NCBI GenBank assembly: GCA_965205055.1
Contig: OZ242030.1
Location: 496,001 to 560,000 of the forward strand
From: CBDBBY01 sp965205055
Lineage (GTDB): Bacteria > Pseudomonadota > Alphaproteobacteria > Rhodobacterales > Rhodobacteraceae
Length of the DNA stretch: 64,000 nucleotides
Direction of reading: 5' to 3'
Shown here: one piece after another, positions 8,735 to 16,991 of the stretch
How the letters are laid out: every line of letters starts with the position of its first letter
Position numbering within the stretch: position 1 is the first letter of the stretch
Made by a program: the position numbers and the translations under genes
The notes under the pieces: generated by a model
The model's database searches: none
What the model saw: the letters and a program-made list of their open reading frames with translations, nothing else
What the model was told of the DNA's origin: nothing

Positions 8735-9747
8735 GGCTCGGAATTCGTTATTCTTGCGAGAGATTCCGCCAGATCCCGCGCTCTTCCGCTGTCGAGCGCG
8801 GCCATCGCCAGATTTGCGCCTTCCTTCAGGGAGGTCGTTTCGCCCGCCAACATCAGCGCTGCCGCAGAATTGAGCAGAACGGCATCGCGGTAGGCGGACT
8901 TTTCTCCCGCGAGCACCGCTTTGAGGGCTTCGCAGTTCTCCTCCGGCGTTCCGCCCTTGATTGAGTCTTCAGAGTGGCGGGGCAGCCCCGCGTCCTCCGG
9001 GCCGATATCGAATTCGGTGATTTCGTCCATTTCGAGCGAAACGACGTCCGTCCGTTCGCAAATCGATATCTCGTCGGTCCCGTCGCGGCCGTGCACGACC
9101 CAAGTTCGCTCTGTCTTCAAAGCACGGAAGGTCTCGGCCATAGGCCGGATCAACCGTTTTGAAAACGCGCCGATCAGACAGATCTTCGCTCCGGCAGGGT
9201 TCGTCAGCGGCCCGAGAATGTTGAACACGGTTCTCGTTCCGAGTTCCGTGCGGGCCTTCATGACGTGGCGCATGGCGGGATGATGGACCGGGGCCATCAT
9301 GAAGCCGATGCCGATTTCGTCGATCGCTTTCTCGACGATCTCAGGCTCGGCCATCACGTTTACGCCGAGCCTCGAAAGCACGTCCGCCGCGCCGGACTTT
9401 GAGGAGAGGCTCCTGTTTCCGTGCTTGGCGACAGGGACTCCGGCAGCGGCGACTGCGATCGCGGTCGCCGTGGAAATGTTCAGCGTTCCCTTGCCGTCGC
9501 CGCCGGTGCCGACAATATCGATCGCTCCCTCGGGAGCCTTGACTGGCCTGCACTTCGACCGCATGACTTTGGCGGCCGCGGCGTATTCGGTGACGGTCTC
9601 GCCCCTCGTGCGCAGGGCGGCCAGGAAACCGCCGATCTGCGCGTCCGTTGCGTTGCCTTCCATAATGGTCGCGAATGCCGCCTCCGCCTCGACGCTATCG
9701 AGCGGTCGCTCGCAAGCAAGCGCGACGAATGTTTTCAAGTCGTCCAT
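8731..9747 (-). CDS. trpD: Anthranilate phosphoribosyltransferase
   Basis: Transfers phosphoribosyl from PRPP to anthranilate. The chosen start MDDLKTFVALACERPL has an excellent GAGGAG ribosome binding site five bases upstream; an open extension of 47 codons is rejected because it overlaps trpG and does not look like family sequence. The resulting length is 338 residues. Motifs include DIVGTGGDGKGTLNISTATAIAVAAAGVPVAKHGNRSLSSKSGAADVLSRLG (PRPP and metal binding) and FNILGPLTNPAG. It overlaps the end of trpG by 13 bases and the start of trpC by four. Confidence 0.96.
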   Translation of the reverse strand: MDDLKTFVALACERPLDSVEAEAAFATIMEGNATDAQIGGFLAALRTRGETVTEYAAAAKVMRSKCRPVKAPEGAIDIVGTGGDGKGTLNISTATAIAVAAAGVPVAKHGNRSLSSKSGAADVLSRLGVNVMAEPEIVEKAIDEIGIGFMMAPVHHPAMRHVMKARTELGTRTVFNILGPLTNPAGAKICLIGAFSKRLIRPMAETFRALKTERTWVVHGRDGTDEISICERTDVVSLEMDEITEFDIGPEDAGLPRHSEDSIKGGTPEENCEALKAVLAGEKSAYRDAVLLNSAAALMLAGETTSLKEGANLAMAALDSGRARDLAESLARITNSEP

Positions 9748-10343
9748 TTGTGCTCCTCGGCGGCATTCAGGAAGGCTTGCAATATCGCATGGCCGCATTC
9801 CGAAGCGATGCTTTCCGGGTGAAATTGCACGCCGTGAATCGGGCGTTCCTTGTGCCGCAGGCCCATTACGGTTCCGTCTTCGGTCCATGCGGTGATTTCA
9901 AGCACATCCGGAAGGTTGTTCCGCTCGACAATAAGCGAGTGATATCTTGTGGCCGTGAACGGATCGGGAAGGGCGGCGAACAGTCCGGTTCCGACGTGGC
10001 GGATGGCATTTGTTTTGCCGTGCACGATTTCGTGGCATCGGACGACGCTTCCGCCGAACACATGGCCGATGACCTGATGGCCCAAACATACGCCCAGCAA
10101 AGGGATTCCGAGCCGAGCGGCTTCAAGCGTCAGTTCCGGGCAAATCCCTGCTCTTTCCGGACCGCAGGGACCGGGCGAAACGACGACCGCGTCAGGTTTC
10201 ATTGAAACCACGTCGCTGACTGCGAGCGCATCGTTCCGATGAACCGAGACATCAGCCTTCAATTCGCCGAGATATTGGGCGAGATTGAATGTGAAGCTGT
10301 CGTAATTATCAATCAGAACCAGCACTTTATCGCTGTCTCCCAT
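9735..10343 (-). CDS. trpG: Anthranilate synthase component II (glutamine amidotransferase)
   Basis: Provides ammonia from glutamine to TrpE for anthranilate synthesis. The 202-residue class I glutamine amidotransferase shows the oxyanion segment VVSPGPCGPERAGIC, the nucleophile cysteine in LLGVCLGHQVIGHVFGG, and the His/Glu of the triad in HGVQFHPESIAS. It lies 54 bp after trpE and overlaps trpD, so it is part of the same operon. It might also serve 4-amino-4-deoxychorismate synthase, as shared subunits do in some bacteria; this cannot be judged here. Confidence 0.96.
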   Translation of the reverse strand: MGDSDKVLVLIDNYDSFTFNLAQYLGELKADVSVHRNDALAVSDVVSMKPDAVVVSPGPCGPERAGICPELTLEAARLGIPLLGVCLGHQVIGHVFGGSVVRCHEIVHGKTNAIRHVGTGLFAALPDPFTATRYHSLIVERNNLPDVLEITAWTEDGTVMGLRHKERPIHGVQFHPESIASECGHAILQAFLNAAEEHKWTT

Positions 10344-10397
10344 GGTTTGCGGCCCGGACGATGCGCAGGACGCGCGGATCAGCCTGCGATCCGGACG

Positions 10398-11897
10398 TCA
10401 GCCTACGAACATGCCTGCGTCCGCTGCCGCCTTTCTTAGCGCGTTGGACTTGTCGATCGATTCTCGCCATTCCGCTTCCGGGTCGCTGTCGTGCACGATT
10501 CCGCCTCCCGCCTGAATATGAAGCATTCCGTCTTTCAATACGGCAGTCCGCAACGCGATGCACATGTCCATATCGCCGTTTGAAGAAAAATATCCGACGC
10601 CGCCGCCGTATATCCCGCGTTTCTCCTGTTCAAGTTCGTCGATGATTTCCATCGCGCGAACTTTGGGCGCCCCCGAAACCGTTCCGGCGGGAAGCCCGGC
10701 GAGCAATGCCGACAATGCGTCGTGTTCATCGGACAACTTTCCGACGACATTGGAGACGATGTGCATGACATGCGAATAGCGCTCGATCACGAATTGCTCG
10801 TTCGGGCGTACGGAGCCGATTTCCGACACGCGTCCGACGTCATTGCGCCCGAGGTCCAGAAGCATCAGATGCTCGGCGAGCTCCTTTTCGTCGGCGAGAA
10901 GCTCCTCCGCCAGCGATTCGTCCTCCTTTTGCGTCGCGCCCCTGCGCCGCGTGCCTGCGATCGGCCGAATTGTGATCTCTCGCCCGAAGACCCGGACCAG
11001 AATTTCGGGACTCGCGCCGACGACCTGGAAACTTCCGAAATTGAAAAAGAACATGAATGGAGATGGATTCGTGCGTCGAAGCGCTCGGTAGAATGCGAAC
11101 GGCGGAAGGCGGAACTCCTGCCTCCATCTTTGGCTGGGAACAACCTGAAAGATGTCCCCGTCGCGAATGTATTCTTTCGCCTTTTTGACAAGCGCGATGT
11201 AGTCCGACTGGGAAATTCCGGTTTCGGCACGGGTTGGCGCGACAGCCTCGCCGAATTCGCGCACCTGCTGCGGCGGGAGCATGTCCAGACCTCGCATTGC
11301 GCGGACAAGGCGGGTGCAGGCGGCATCGTATGCTTGGCGCGCATTCAAACCGCTGTCGAGCCATGCAGGGCATACGATCGTCGCTTCGCCCTTTATCCCG
11401 TCGAGCACGGTCACGAGTGAAGGTCGGATGAGCACCGCGTCCGGAGTCCCGATGCGGTCCTCGTTGACGGCCGGAAGGTGCTCGACCAGTCTCACCATAT
11501 CGTATCCGAGATACCCGAACAAGCCGGCGGAACTGGACGGCAGATCCGATGGGAGTTCGATGCGCGTGCTTTCGATCAGTCGGCGCAAGGATTCAAATGG
11601 CGTTCCAAGCTCATCATGCCATTCATCTTTGCCGTCGAGCGGATTTCGATTGATCCGGGCGGTCTTGCCGTTGCATTCCCAGATCAGATCGGGATCCATG
11701 CCGACAATGGAATAGCGTCCTCTGACTTCGCCGCCGGTGACGGACTCAAGCATGAAGCTGAAGTCGCCTGCATTCGCCAGCTTGAGCATCATCGAGACCG
11801 GCGTGTCCAGATCAGACGCCAATCTCGAGTAGACGATTTGATTCCTGTTCGCTTCGTAGCCTGCAGCGAATTCTTCGAAATTCGGTTCGATCGCCAT
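10398..11897 (-). CDS. trpE: Anthranilate synthase component I
   Basis: Converts chorismate to anthranilate, the committed step to tryptophan. The 499-residue length is typical. The N-terminal feedback region is present (LKLANAGDFSFMLESVTGGEVRGRYSIVG, tryptophan-binding in homologues), followed by the chorismate-binding domain with FQVVPSQRWRQEF, PSPFMFFFNFG, ASPEILVRV, IRPIAGTRRRGATQKED, LMLLDLGRNDVGRVSE, GTVSGAPKVRAMEIIDELE and a C-terminal IQAGGGIVHDSDPEAEWRE. It starts only nine bases after the ppiD stop, leaving no room for a trp leader peptide or attenuator between them. Confidence 0.97.
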   Translation of the reverse strand: MAIEPNFEEFAAGYEANRNQIVYSRLASDLDTPVSMMLKLANAGDFSFMLESVTGGEVRGRYSIVGMDPDLIWECNGKTARINRNPLDGKDEWHDELGTPFESLRRLIESTRIELPSDLPSSSAGLFGYLGYDMVRLVEHLPAVNEDRIGTPDAVLIRPSLVTVLDGIKGEATIVCPAWLDSGLNARQAYDAACTRLVRAMRGLDMLPPQQVREFGEAVAPTRAETGISQSDYIALVKKAKEYIRDGDIFQVVPSQRWRQEFRLPPFAFYRALRRTNPSPFMFFFNFGSFQVVGASPEILVRVFGREITIRPIAGTRRRGATQKEDESLAEELLADEKELAEHLMLLDLGRNDVGRVSEIGSVRPNEQFVIERYSHVMHIVSNVVGKLSDEHDALSALLAGLPAGTVSGAPKVRAMEIIDELEQEKRGIYGGGVGYFSSNGDMDMCIALRTAVLKDGMLHIQAGGGIVHDSDPEAEWRESIDKSNALRKAAADAGMFVG

Positions 11898-11906
11898 CGG
11901 ATCCGA

Positions 11907-13760
11907 CTACTGGAATTGAACGTGCACAGCGTCGATGACCGACTGGTCGAGCTCCAGCCCGGCTTGATTCTGGACCTCGTTGGCAAACAGCACGAATGCG
12001 TCGCTTCCGATCTCGGCGGCGTTTTGGAGGCCAATCGCGGTCACGATGCCGCTCAATTCCTCAGAATCCAGGTCGGCGGGCTTGATCGCGTCAAGTTTCG
12101 CTATAGCGATAGTTTCGCCGTCGTCGACAACGACTGATTCGTCGACTTCCAAACTGAAAATTTCCGCAACGAGACCGTCGGGGGTGCCGTCGACGGGAGC
12201 GCCTCTCGCGATGTCGCGAGCCTGCATGGGAGTCAGGCCGAGTTCTTCAAAGCTCTTTCCTGATCGCATTCCCGTCTCGATGGTTTCCGCCAATTCCAGC
12301 AATTTCTTCCTGCGCTCGCCCGCTATCCATTCCGCCCGCACGTCTTCCTTGGTTTGCTCGAAAGGCTGCACGATGGGCGGAACGACCTCGTTCAAGCGGA
12401 GCGCGAATACGCCGCCGTCGGAAAGCCCGTAGAGTTCCGGAAAATCATCCTCCGTGACTTGATCCGCCGCGCGGCGGAACTCTTCGTATCCGACGATCCC
12501 ATGCGCGGCGAGCGAATTGTAGGAAACTGCGCCAATCCGCAATTCGCTTTCGTTGGCCAGCTCTTCAAGCGTCGCTCCGGCAGCGATCAAGTCGTCCCAA
12601 GTGCTGATGTTGTCGGCAATGGTCCGCCGCGCACGATCCATCGCCGCTTGAGCGACGAGGTCGGGACGGGCGTCTTCGTAGGGGACCTGCCTGGCAAGCA
12701 GGATGGCGCTTACATTGTATATCGCCGGCCCGAGTTCCGATTGCACGGGATCGGTCGCGCCAAGATCGTCCGAAGCGAATATCGCCGCATCGGATTCCGG
12801 GTCGAGGGTTCCGCTCGTTATCTCGCCCAAATCCAAATCCGAAAGCGACAATCCTCTTTCAGCCGCCAGTTCCGCGAAATCAATTTCGCCTTCGTCCAGC
12901 CGGCGCTTGGCTCTTGCCGCCTCCTCCATCGCGGGAAAGACCATTCTTTCCACAATTCGCCGTTCCGGGGCATTGTACTCTTCCGACAGATCTTCGTAGA
13001 GGACGCGCAAAGTTGCTTCGTCGATGTCGATGGATTCAACGAGCATCTCGGGAGTGATCCATGCGTAGGTGATCTCGCGGGTCTCCGGGAGCGTGAACTC
13101 TTCCGGATTCGCCGCGTGGTAAGCCATTAAATCGGCATCGGTCGGCTCCGGAAGATCATCCGGGAGAAGGAAGGAATCGATCCGGGCCCAGCTGAAGTCC
13201 CGACTCTCGAAATAGAAACTGACGATCCTTTGCACATATCCTTCGGAGGGCCGCAGCGCGCCGGAAACGGCGGACTGCAGAATGGACCGGGCGGTTTGTT
13301 CGCGAACAATTTCATCGTAGTCGGCCGCCGTCCAACCGGATCGTTCAAGCACGAACTCGTACTGGCTCTGGTCGAACTCCCCGTCGAGACCGAGGAATTC
13401 AGGCGTCCGGCGCAGCTCCCTGAGCACGTTTTCGTCGCCGGTCGACAGGCCAATTCGAGACGCTTCGTTGTCGAGCGCCGCCTCCGCAACCAGTCTCTGC
13501 AGCGCAATTCTTCCGACTCCGTAATCCAAACCTTCTTCCAAGGGTACGTTTCTTCCGGCTTGATTGGACAGGTTCCGAAGCTCGTTCTGCAGTTCCCGCC
13601 AATAATCGTTCACCGGTATGTCTTCATCGCCGACTGATCCGACGGTATTGAACGATCCAGTGAAGTTGCCGATGCCGAAACCCGCCAGCCCGAGGATGAG
13701 CAGGGCGATCAGAATCCAGACAAAAAAGTTCGCGCCTTTCGATTGGAACGCCTTGGCCAT
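11907..13760 (-). CDS. ppiD: Membrane-anchored periplasmic peptidyl-prolyl isomerase (PpiD/SurA type)
   Basis: A probable folding helper for exported proteins at the periplasmic side of the inner membrane. Residues 12-32 form one membrane anchor (FFVWILIALLILGLAGFGIG) after a short basic cytoplasmic start. The rest is a long N-terminal chaperone helix region (about 45-260), a degenerate parvulin-like region from about 264 to 370, and a C-terminal SurA/PpiD-like half. The length of 617 residues matches PpiD. The parvulin region is poorly conserved, as is usual for PpiD in this group, so isomerase activity is uncertain while chaperone activity is likely. It is the first gene of the trp-containing operon, an order typical of Rhodobacterales. 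Confidence 0.88.
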   Translation of the reverse strand: MAKAFQSKGANFFVWILIALLILGLAGFGIGNFTGSFNTVGSVGDEDIPVNDYWRELQNELRNLSNQAGRNVPLEEGLDYGVGRIALQRLVAEAALDNEASRIGLSTGDENVLRELRRTPEFLGLDGEFDQSQYEFVLERSGWTAADYDEIVREQTARSILQSAVSGALRPSEGYVQRIVSFYFESRDFSWARIDSFLLPDDLPEPTDADLMAYHAANPEEFTLPETREITYAWITPEMLVESIDIDEATLRVLYEDLSEEYNAPERRIVERMVFPAMEEAARAKRRLDEGEIDFAELAAERGLSLSDLDLGEITSGTLDPESDAAIFASDDLGATDPVQSELGPAIYNVSAILLARQVPYEDARPDLVAQAAMDRARRTIADNISTWDDLIAAGATLEELANESELRIGAVSYNSLAAHGIVGYEEFRRAADQVTEDDFPELYGLSDGGVFALRLNEVVPPIVQPFEQTKEDVRAEWIAGERRKKLLELAETIETGMRSGKSFEELGLTPMQARDIARGAPVDGTPDGLVAEIFSLEVDESVVVDDGETIAIAKLDAIKPADLDSEELSGIVTAIGLQNAAEIGSDAFVLFANEVQNQAGLELDQSVIDAVHVQFQ

Positions 13761-14003
13761 CTAACTTGTTCCCGCAGGTTTGGACAGGCTGGCTTTTATT
13801 CCGAGCAGTCGGATCAAACAAGGTGCTTGTCCTGACGGCTTGGTCAGGCACATTTCGCATCCGAAGATGTCCATGGCGAAAGCTTTCGCTCATTGCTTGT
13901 TCGACAACGACTGCAGCCGGAACTTCTCGAACATGCGCGGCGCAAAGCGTTGCCGCGGTTTTTCCTTGCAGGTTTGCAGACCGATAATCAGCTGCAACCG
14001 AAC

Positions 14004-15194
14004 TCAAGGCTCGAACGTTGCCAGCCTTTCGAAGAAATCCGCGATTTCTTCGAGGCCGATGTTGGGAAATGCGAACCTGATTTGCCGCTCGGGTCGACCG
14101 GATCCTCCGTCCGACCGCTTCAGGCCGCACATCGTGCCGGGAATGGCGAGGATATTCTTCGATGCGAGAAGCCGCTTCGCGACTGCGTCCGAATCCATTT
14201 CAAATGGGTGCTCGACATAGGCGAAATAGGCGCCGCAGCCGAGCAATCTCCAACGGTTCATCCTGCGGAATCCGGCTTCCATCGCGGCGCGGCGCTCAAG
14301 GATCTCGAGTCGTTCTCCCTTCAGCCACTCGCCGAGATGTTGAAGCCCGAACAGGGCCGCTCGCTGTGCGAGCTGGTTCGGGCAGACCGTCACGGCGTCC
14401 AAGCATTTTTCCACCAGAGCAAGAAACTCCGTGCTGGCTACGACCGCCCCCGCCCGGTGTCCGGTGATCCGGTACGCCTTCGAGAACGAATACAAATGAA
14501 TGAACGTTTCGGGCCAGCCCTCATCTTGGAACAAGTCATGCGGCGCGCCTGTCCGCGAGTCGAAATCCCGATAAGTTTCGTCCAGAATGAGCGCGATGCC
14601 GGCGCTTTTCGCAAGTTCGCAGAACTCGCGAACAATGCTGGACGGATACTCGACGCCGCATGGATTGTTCGGCGTGATCAAGGAAATCGCTTTCACCTCC
14701 GGCGAAATCAGCGCCTCGGCCTCCGCGACGCTCGGCAAGAGGTCGTCCCCGACTTCGAGAACTCGAGTCTTGATCCCGCAAATGTCCAGCCAAGCCTTGT
14801 TGCTGAAATACCAAGGCGCGGCGACTATGAAGGCGTCGCCGGTCCGGGAAAGTGCGGACGCGACCGCGGCGAACGCCTGGTTGCATCCTGAAGTAATGCC
14901 GACCTGTTCGGCGGAAATCTCGCCGCCGTAGGCCGCAGACCATTGCTTGGCGACCTCCGCGCGGAGCTCCGGGAGACCAAGCACAGGTCCGTAGACGTGC
15001 GCTTCGGTCTCCTCCATCAAGGAACGCGCAACCGCTTCACGAAGCGGCTTCGGCGGGAGCGACATCGGAGCAGCCTGGGACATGTTCAGCAAAGGCAGAC
15101 CGGTCGTGCGCGGAATGTCGTCCAGCCACCGCCTGACCTCCATGACAGGAGGATTGTCTGCGGACACGGCAAATAGGTTTTTAGAAATCGCCAT
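14004..15194 (-). CDS. PLP-dependent class I/II aminotransferase
   Basis: A 396-residue fold-type I aminotransferase acting in the cytoplasm. The cofactor lysine is Lys239 in YSFSKAYRITGHRAG. Other family marks are VGITSGCNQAFAAVA (phosphate binding), LITPNNPCG, LILDETYRDFD (Asp that pairs with the pyridine nitrogen) and the C-terminal arginine region RQIRFAFPN. The exact amino acid substrate cannot be read from the sequence; general annotations of relatives are aspartate/tyrosine/aromatic aminotransferase. The gene stands alone between ppiD and tRNA-Ser, 243 bp before ppiD, so it gives no pathway context. Confidence 0.85.
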   Translation of the reverse strand: MAISKNLFAVSADNPPVMEVRRWLDDIPRTTGLPLLNMSQAAPMSLPPKPLREAVARSLMEETEAHVYGPVLGLPELRAEVAKQWSAAYGGEISAEQVGITSGCNQAFAAVASALSRTGDAFIVAAPWYFSNKAWLDICGIKTRVLEVGDDLLPSVAEAEALISPEVKAISLITPNNPCGVEYPSSIVREFCELAKSAGIALILDETYRDFDSRTGAPHDLFQDEGWPETFIHLYSFSKAYRITGHRAGAVVASTEFLALVEKCLDAVTVCPNQLAQRAALFGLQHLGEWLKGERLEILERRAAMEAGFRRMNRWRLLGCGAYFAYVEHPFEMDSDAVAKRLLASKNILAIPGTMCGLKRSDGGSGRPERQIRFAFPNIGLEEIADFFERLATFEP

Positions 15195-15570
15195 CCCGTA
15201 ACGTCCATTCGATCGCGCAGGTTCCGCTTCTGCATGAGCCCATGCCGGGTTTCTGCATGCTCCGCATTCGAAACGAAGACTTGCTGTTATCCGACAGAAG
15301 ATGCTTGGGCAATTTCATATTCGGCGCCACTTGTCCGCTTGGTCTCGAATCAGGTTTGGTTCGATCCAGAAAATGAAACGAAAAGGCGCAACGTTCGACC
15401 ACGACGGACGCTTGATCCTATCGGCATATCTGTCTGGCGGTATGAGCGCGGGTGGGCTGAAAATGATCGCTGCGTTGCATTGTTCGGGCGCCCCGGCGGG
15501 AGCGGCGCATTTCCGGAAACATCAAGTTTTGGTGAGGCGCGGCACCGATTGTCGGCAGCCGCAAACCCGT
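15195..15570. other. Intergenic region between aminotransferase and tRNA-Ser
   Basis: About 375 bp. Open frames exist on both strands but none shows a recognisable family, a good ribosome binding site or protein-like composition. The aminotransferase promoter should lie here. Confidence 0.5.
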
Positions 15571-15660
15571 TGGCGGAGAGACAGGGATTCGAACCCTGGG
15601 TGCCCGTGAAGGCACAACGGTTTTCGAGACCGCCCCGTTCGACCGCTCCGGCACCTCTCC
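15571..15660 (-). tRNA. tRNA-Ser(CGA)
   Basis: The minus strand gives a 90-base class II tRNA: acceptor GGAGAGG pairing with the 3' CCTCTCC-like end, a D arm GCCGGAGCGGTCGAACGGG, anticodon loop CTCGAAA (anticodon CGA, reading UCG serine codons), a long variable arm and a T arm with GGTTCGAATCC. The 3' CCA is encoded. The long variable arm supports serine identity. Confidence 0.96.
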
Positions 15661-15899
15661 ACAGGCAGCGTCGGATAACATAAGTGCGCGAGATAACCAA
15701 TAGCCGCCTCAATACTGCGCCTTGGCCAATTCATAGGCGCAAGCGGGGTCAGCATCGGCGCGCGCCTGGCCTTCGGCGCCGGCTCAGGTCATCGGCGTAC
15801 GAGCATTCATCAAACCTTCAAACTTGCGTCGCAAAACAATAAAGGTCGCCGCGTACAGGCAACCCGTCCAACTGGAACCATTCATTTTGGGAGCATCAA

Positions 15900-16934
15900 A
15901 TGAGAACTGTTTGGGTTGCTGCATGCGCGGCGGCATGCATATCTTTGAGTGCAGGCGGCGCCGCGGCACGGGATCAAATTCGCATTGTAGGGTCGTCCAC
16001 CGTGTTTCCCTACACTCAGGCTGTGGCGGAGCAATTCGCCAATATGACCGGCGCTCCGGCTCCGATCGTCGAATCGACAGGAACCGGCGGCGGAATGAAG
16101 ATATTTTGCGCGGGCGTCGGCGCCGACCACCCCGACCTGACCGGAGCATCGCGCGCGATGAAGTCGTCTGAATACTCTCTGTGCGTGGAGAACGGCGTCA
16201 ATGAAATCACCGAGGCTCTGATTGGATACGACGGGCTTTCCGTCGCTGTCTCCCGCGAGAGCGAATTTGATTGGGACCTTTCGCTGTCGGAGATTTATCT
16301 CGCGCTTGGCGCGCAGGTTCCGGTCGGCGGCGAATGGGTCGACAATCCCTATGAGAGGTGGTCCGAAATTGATCCGAATCTTCCGAATCAGCCTATTCTG
16401 GTTTACGGACCTCCGCCGACCTCCGGTACGCGCGACGCCTTCGTTGAATTGGCAATGCACGCGGGTTGCGAAGAACTCGAATTCGTGTCTTCCGGCGGAT
16501 ACGATGGCGACTGGGTTGGAGAAAACTGCTCGCGGATGCGCCAAGACGGCATGTTCGTCGAAGCTGGCGAGAACGACAATCTGATCGTGCAGCGCCTCAA
16601 AGCCGATACGAGCGCAATGGGCATCTTCGGCTACTCGTTCCTTTATGAGAACCTCGACACCCTGAAGGCCGTCATGGTTGATTCCGTTTCTCCGAACGCC
16701 GAAACCATAGGCGACTACTCCTATCCGATTTCGCGTCCGCTGTATTTTTACGCCAAAAACGCGCACCGCGGCGTGATTCCGAATTTCCAGGAGTTCATTG
16801 AGGAATACATGGCCGAAGAAGCTCTCGGCCCAAGCGGATATCTTTCCGAGCGCGGCTTGGTTACGCTGAACGACGCCGATCGCGCAGCACTTCAGAATGC
16901 CGTCATCAACGGCATCAACATGGAAGCCAGGTAG
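15900..16934 (+). CDS. pstS: Phosphate ABC transporter, periplasmic phosphate-binding protein
   Basis: Captures inorganic phosphate in the periplasm and hands it to PstCA. The 344-residue protein has a Sec signal peptide (about residues 1-24, ending GGAAA-R). Phosphate-contact motifs are visible in RIVGSSTVFPYTQAVAEQF, ESTGTGGGMKIFCAGVG, LTGASRAMKSSE and PPTSGTRDAFVELA. The start has a GGGAGC ribosome binding site. pstC and pstA follow, but a strong hairpin separates pstS from pstC, which probably lets pstS mRNA accumulate in excess. No clear Pho box was found upstream. Confidence 0.94.
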   Translation: MRTVWVAACAAACISLSAGGAAARDQIRIVGSSTVFPYTQAVAEQFANMTGAPAPIVESTGTGGGMKIFCAGVGADHPDLTGASRAMKSSEYSLCVENGVNEITEALIGYDGLSVAVSRESEFDWDLSLSEIYLALGAQVPVGGEWVDNPYERWSEIDPNLPNQPILVYGPPPTSGTRDAFVELAMHAGCEELEFVSSGGYDGDWVGENCSRMRQDGMFVEAGENDNLIVQRLKADTSAMGIFGYSFLYENLDTLKAVMVDSVSPNAETIGDYSYPISRPLYFYAKNAHRGVIPNFQEFIEEYMAEEALGPSGYLSERGLVTLNDADRAALQNAVINGINMEAR

Positions 16935-16947
16935 GTTCGGCCTCGCG

Positions 16948-16973
16948 CCTTCGCCCGGCTGTTCGGGCGAAGG
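16948..16973 (+). repeat. Perfect GC-rich hairpin between pstS and pstC
   Basis: CCTTCGCCCG and CGGGCGAAGG form a perfect ten-base-pair stem around a six-base loop (GCTGTT). No T run follows, so this is more likely an mRNA-stabilising or partial-termination hairpin than a full terminator. It lies 13 bp after the pstS stop and 18 bp before pstC. Confidence 0.85.
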
Positions 16974-16991
16974 TCCGAAAGGATTGATTCA

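Noticed and set aside
15715..15790. Minus-strand peptide-like stretch (DPACAYELAKAQY then stop) upstream of tRNA-Ser
   Set aside because: An in-frame stop lies only 23 codons before, there is no start, and no family is recognised; too short to call even as a pseudogene.
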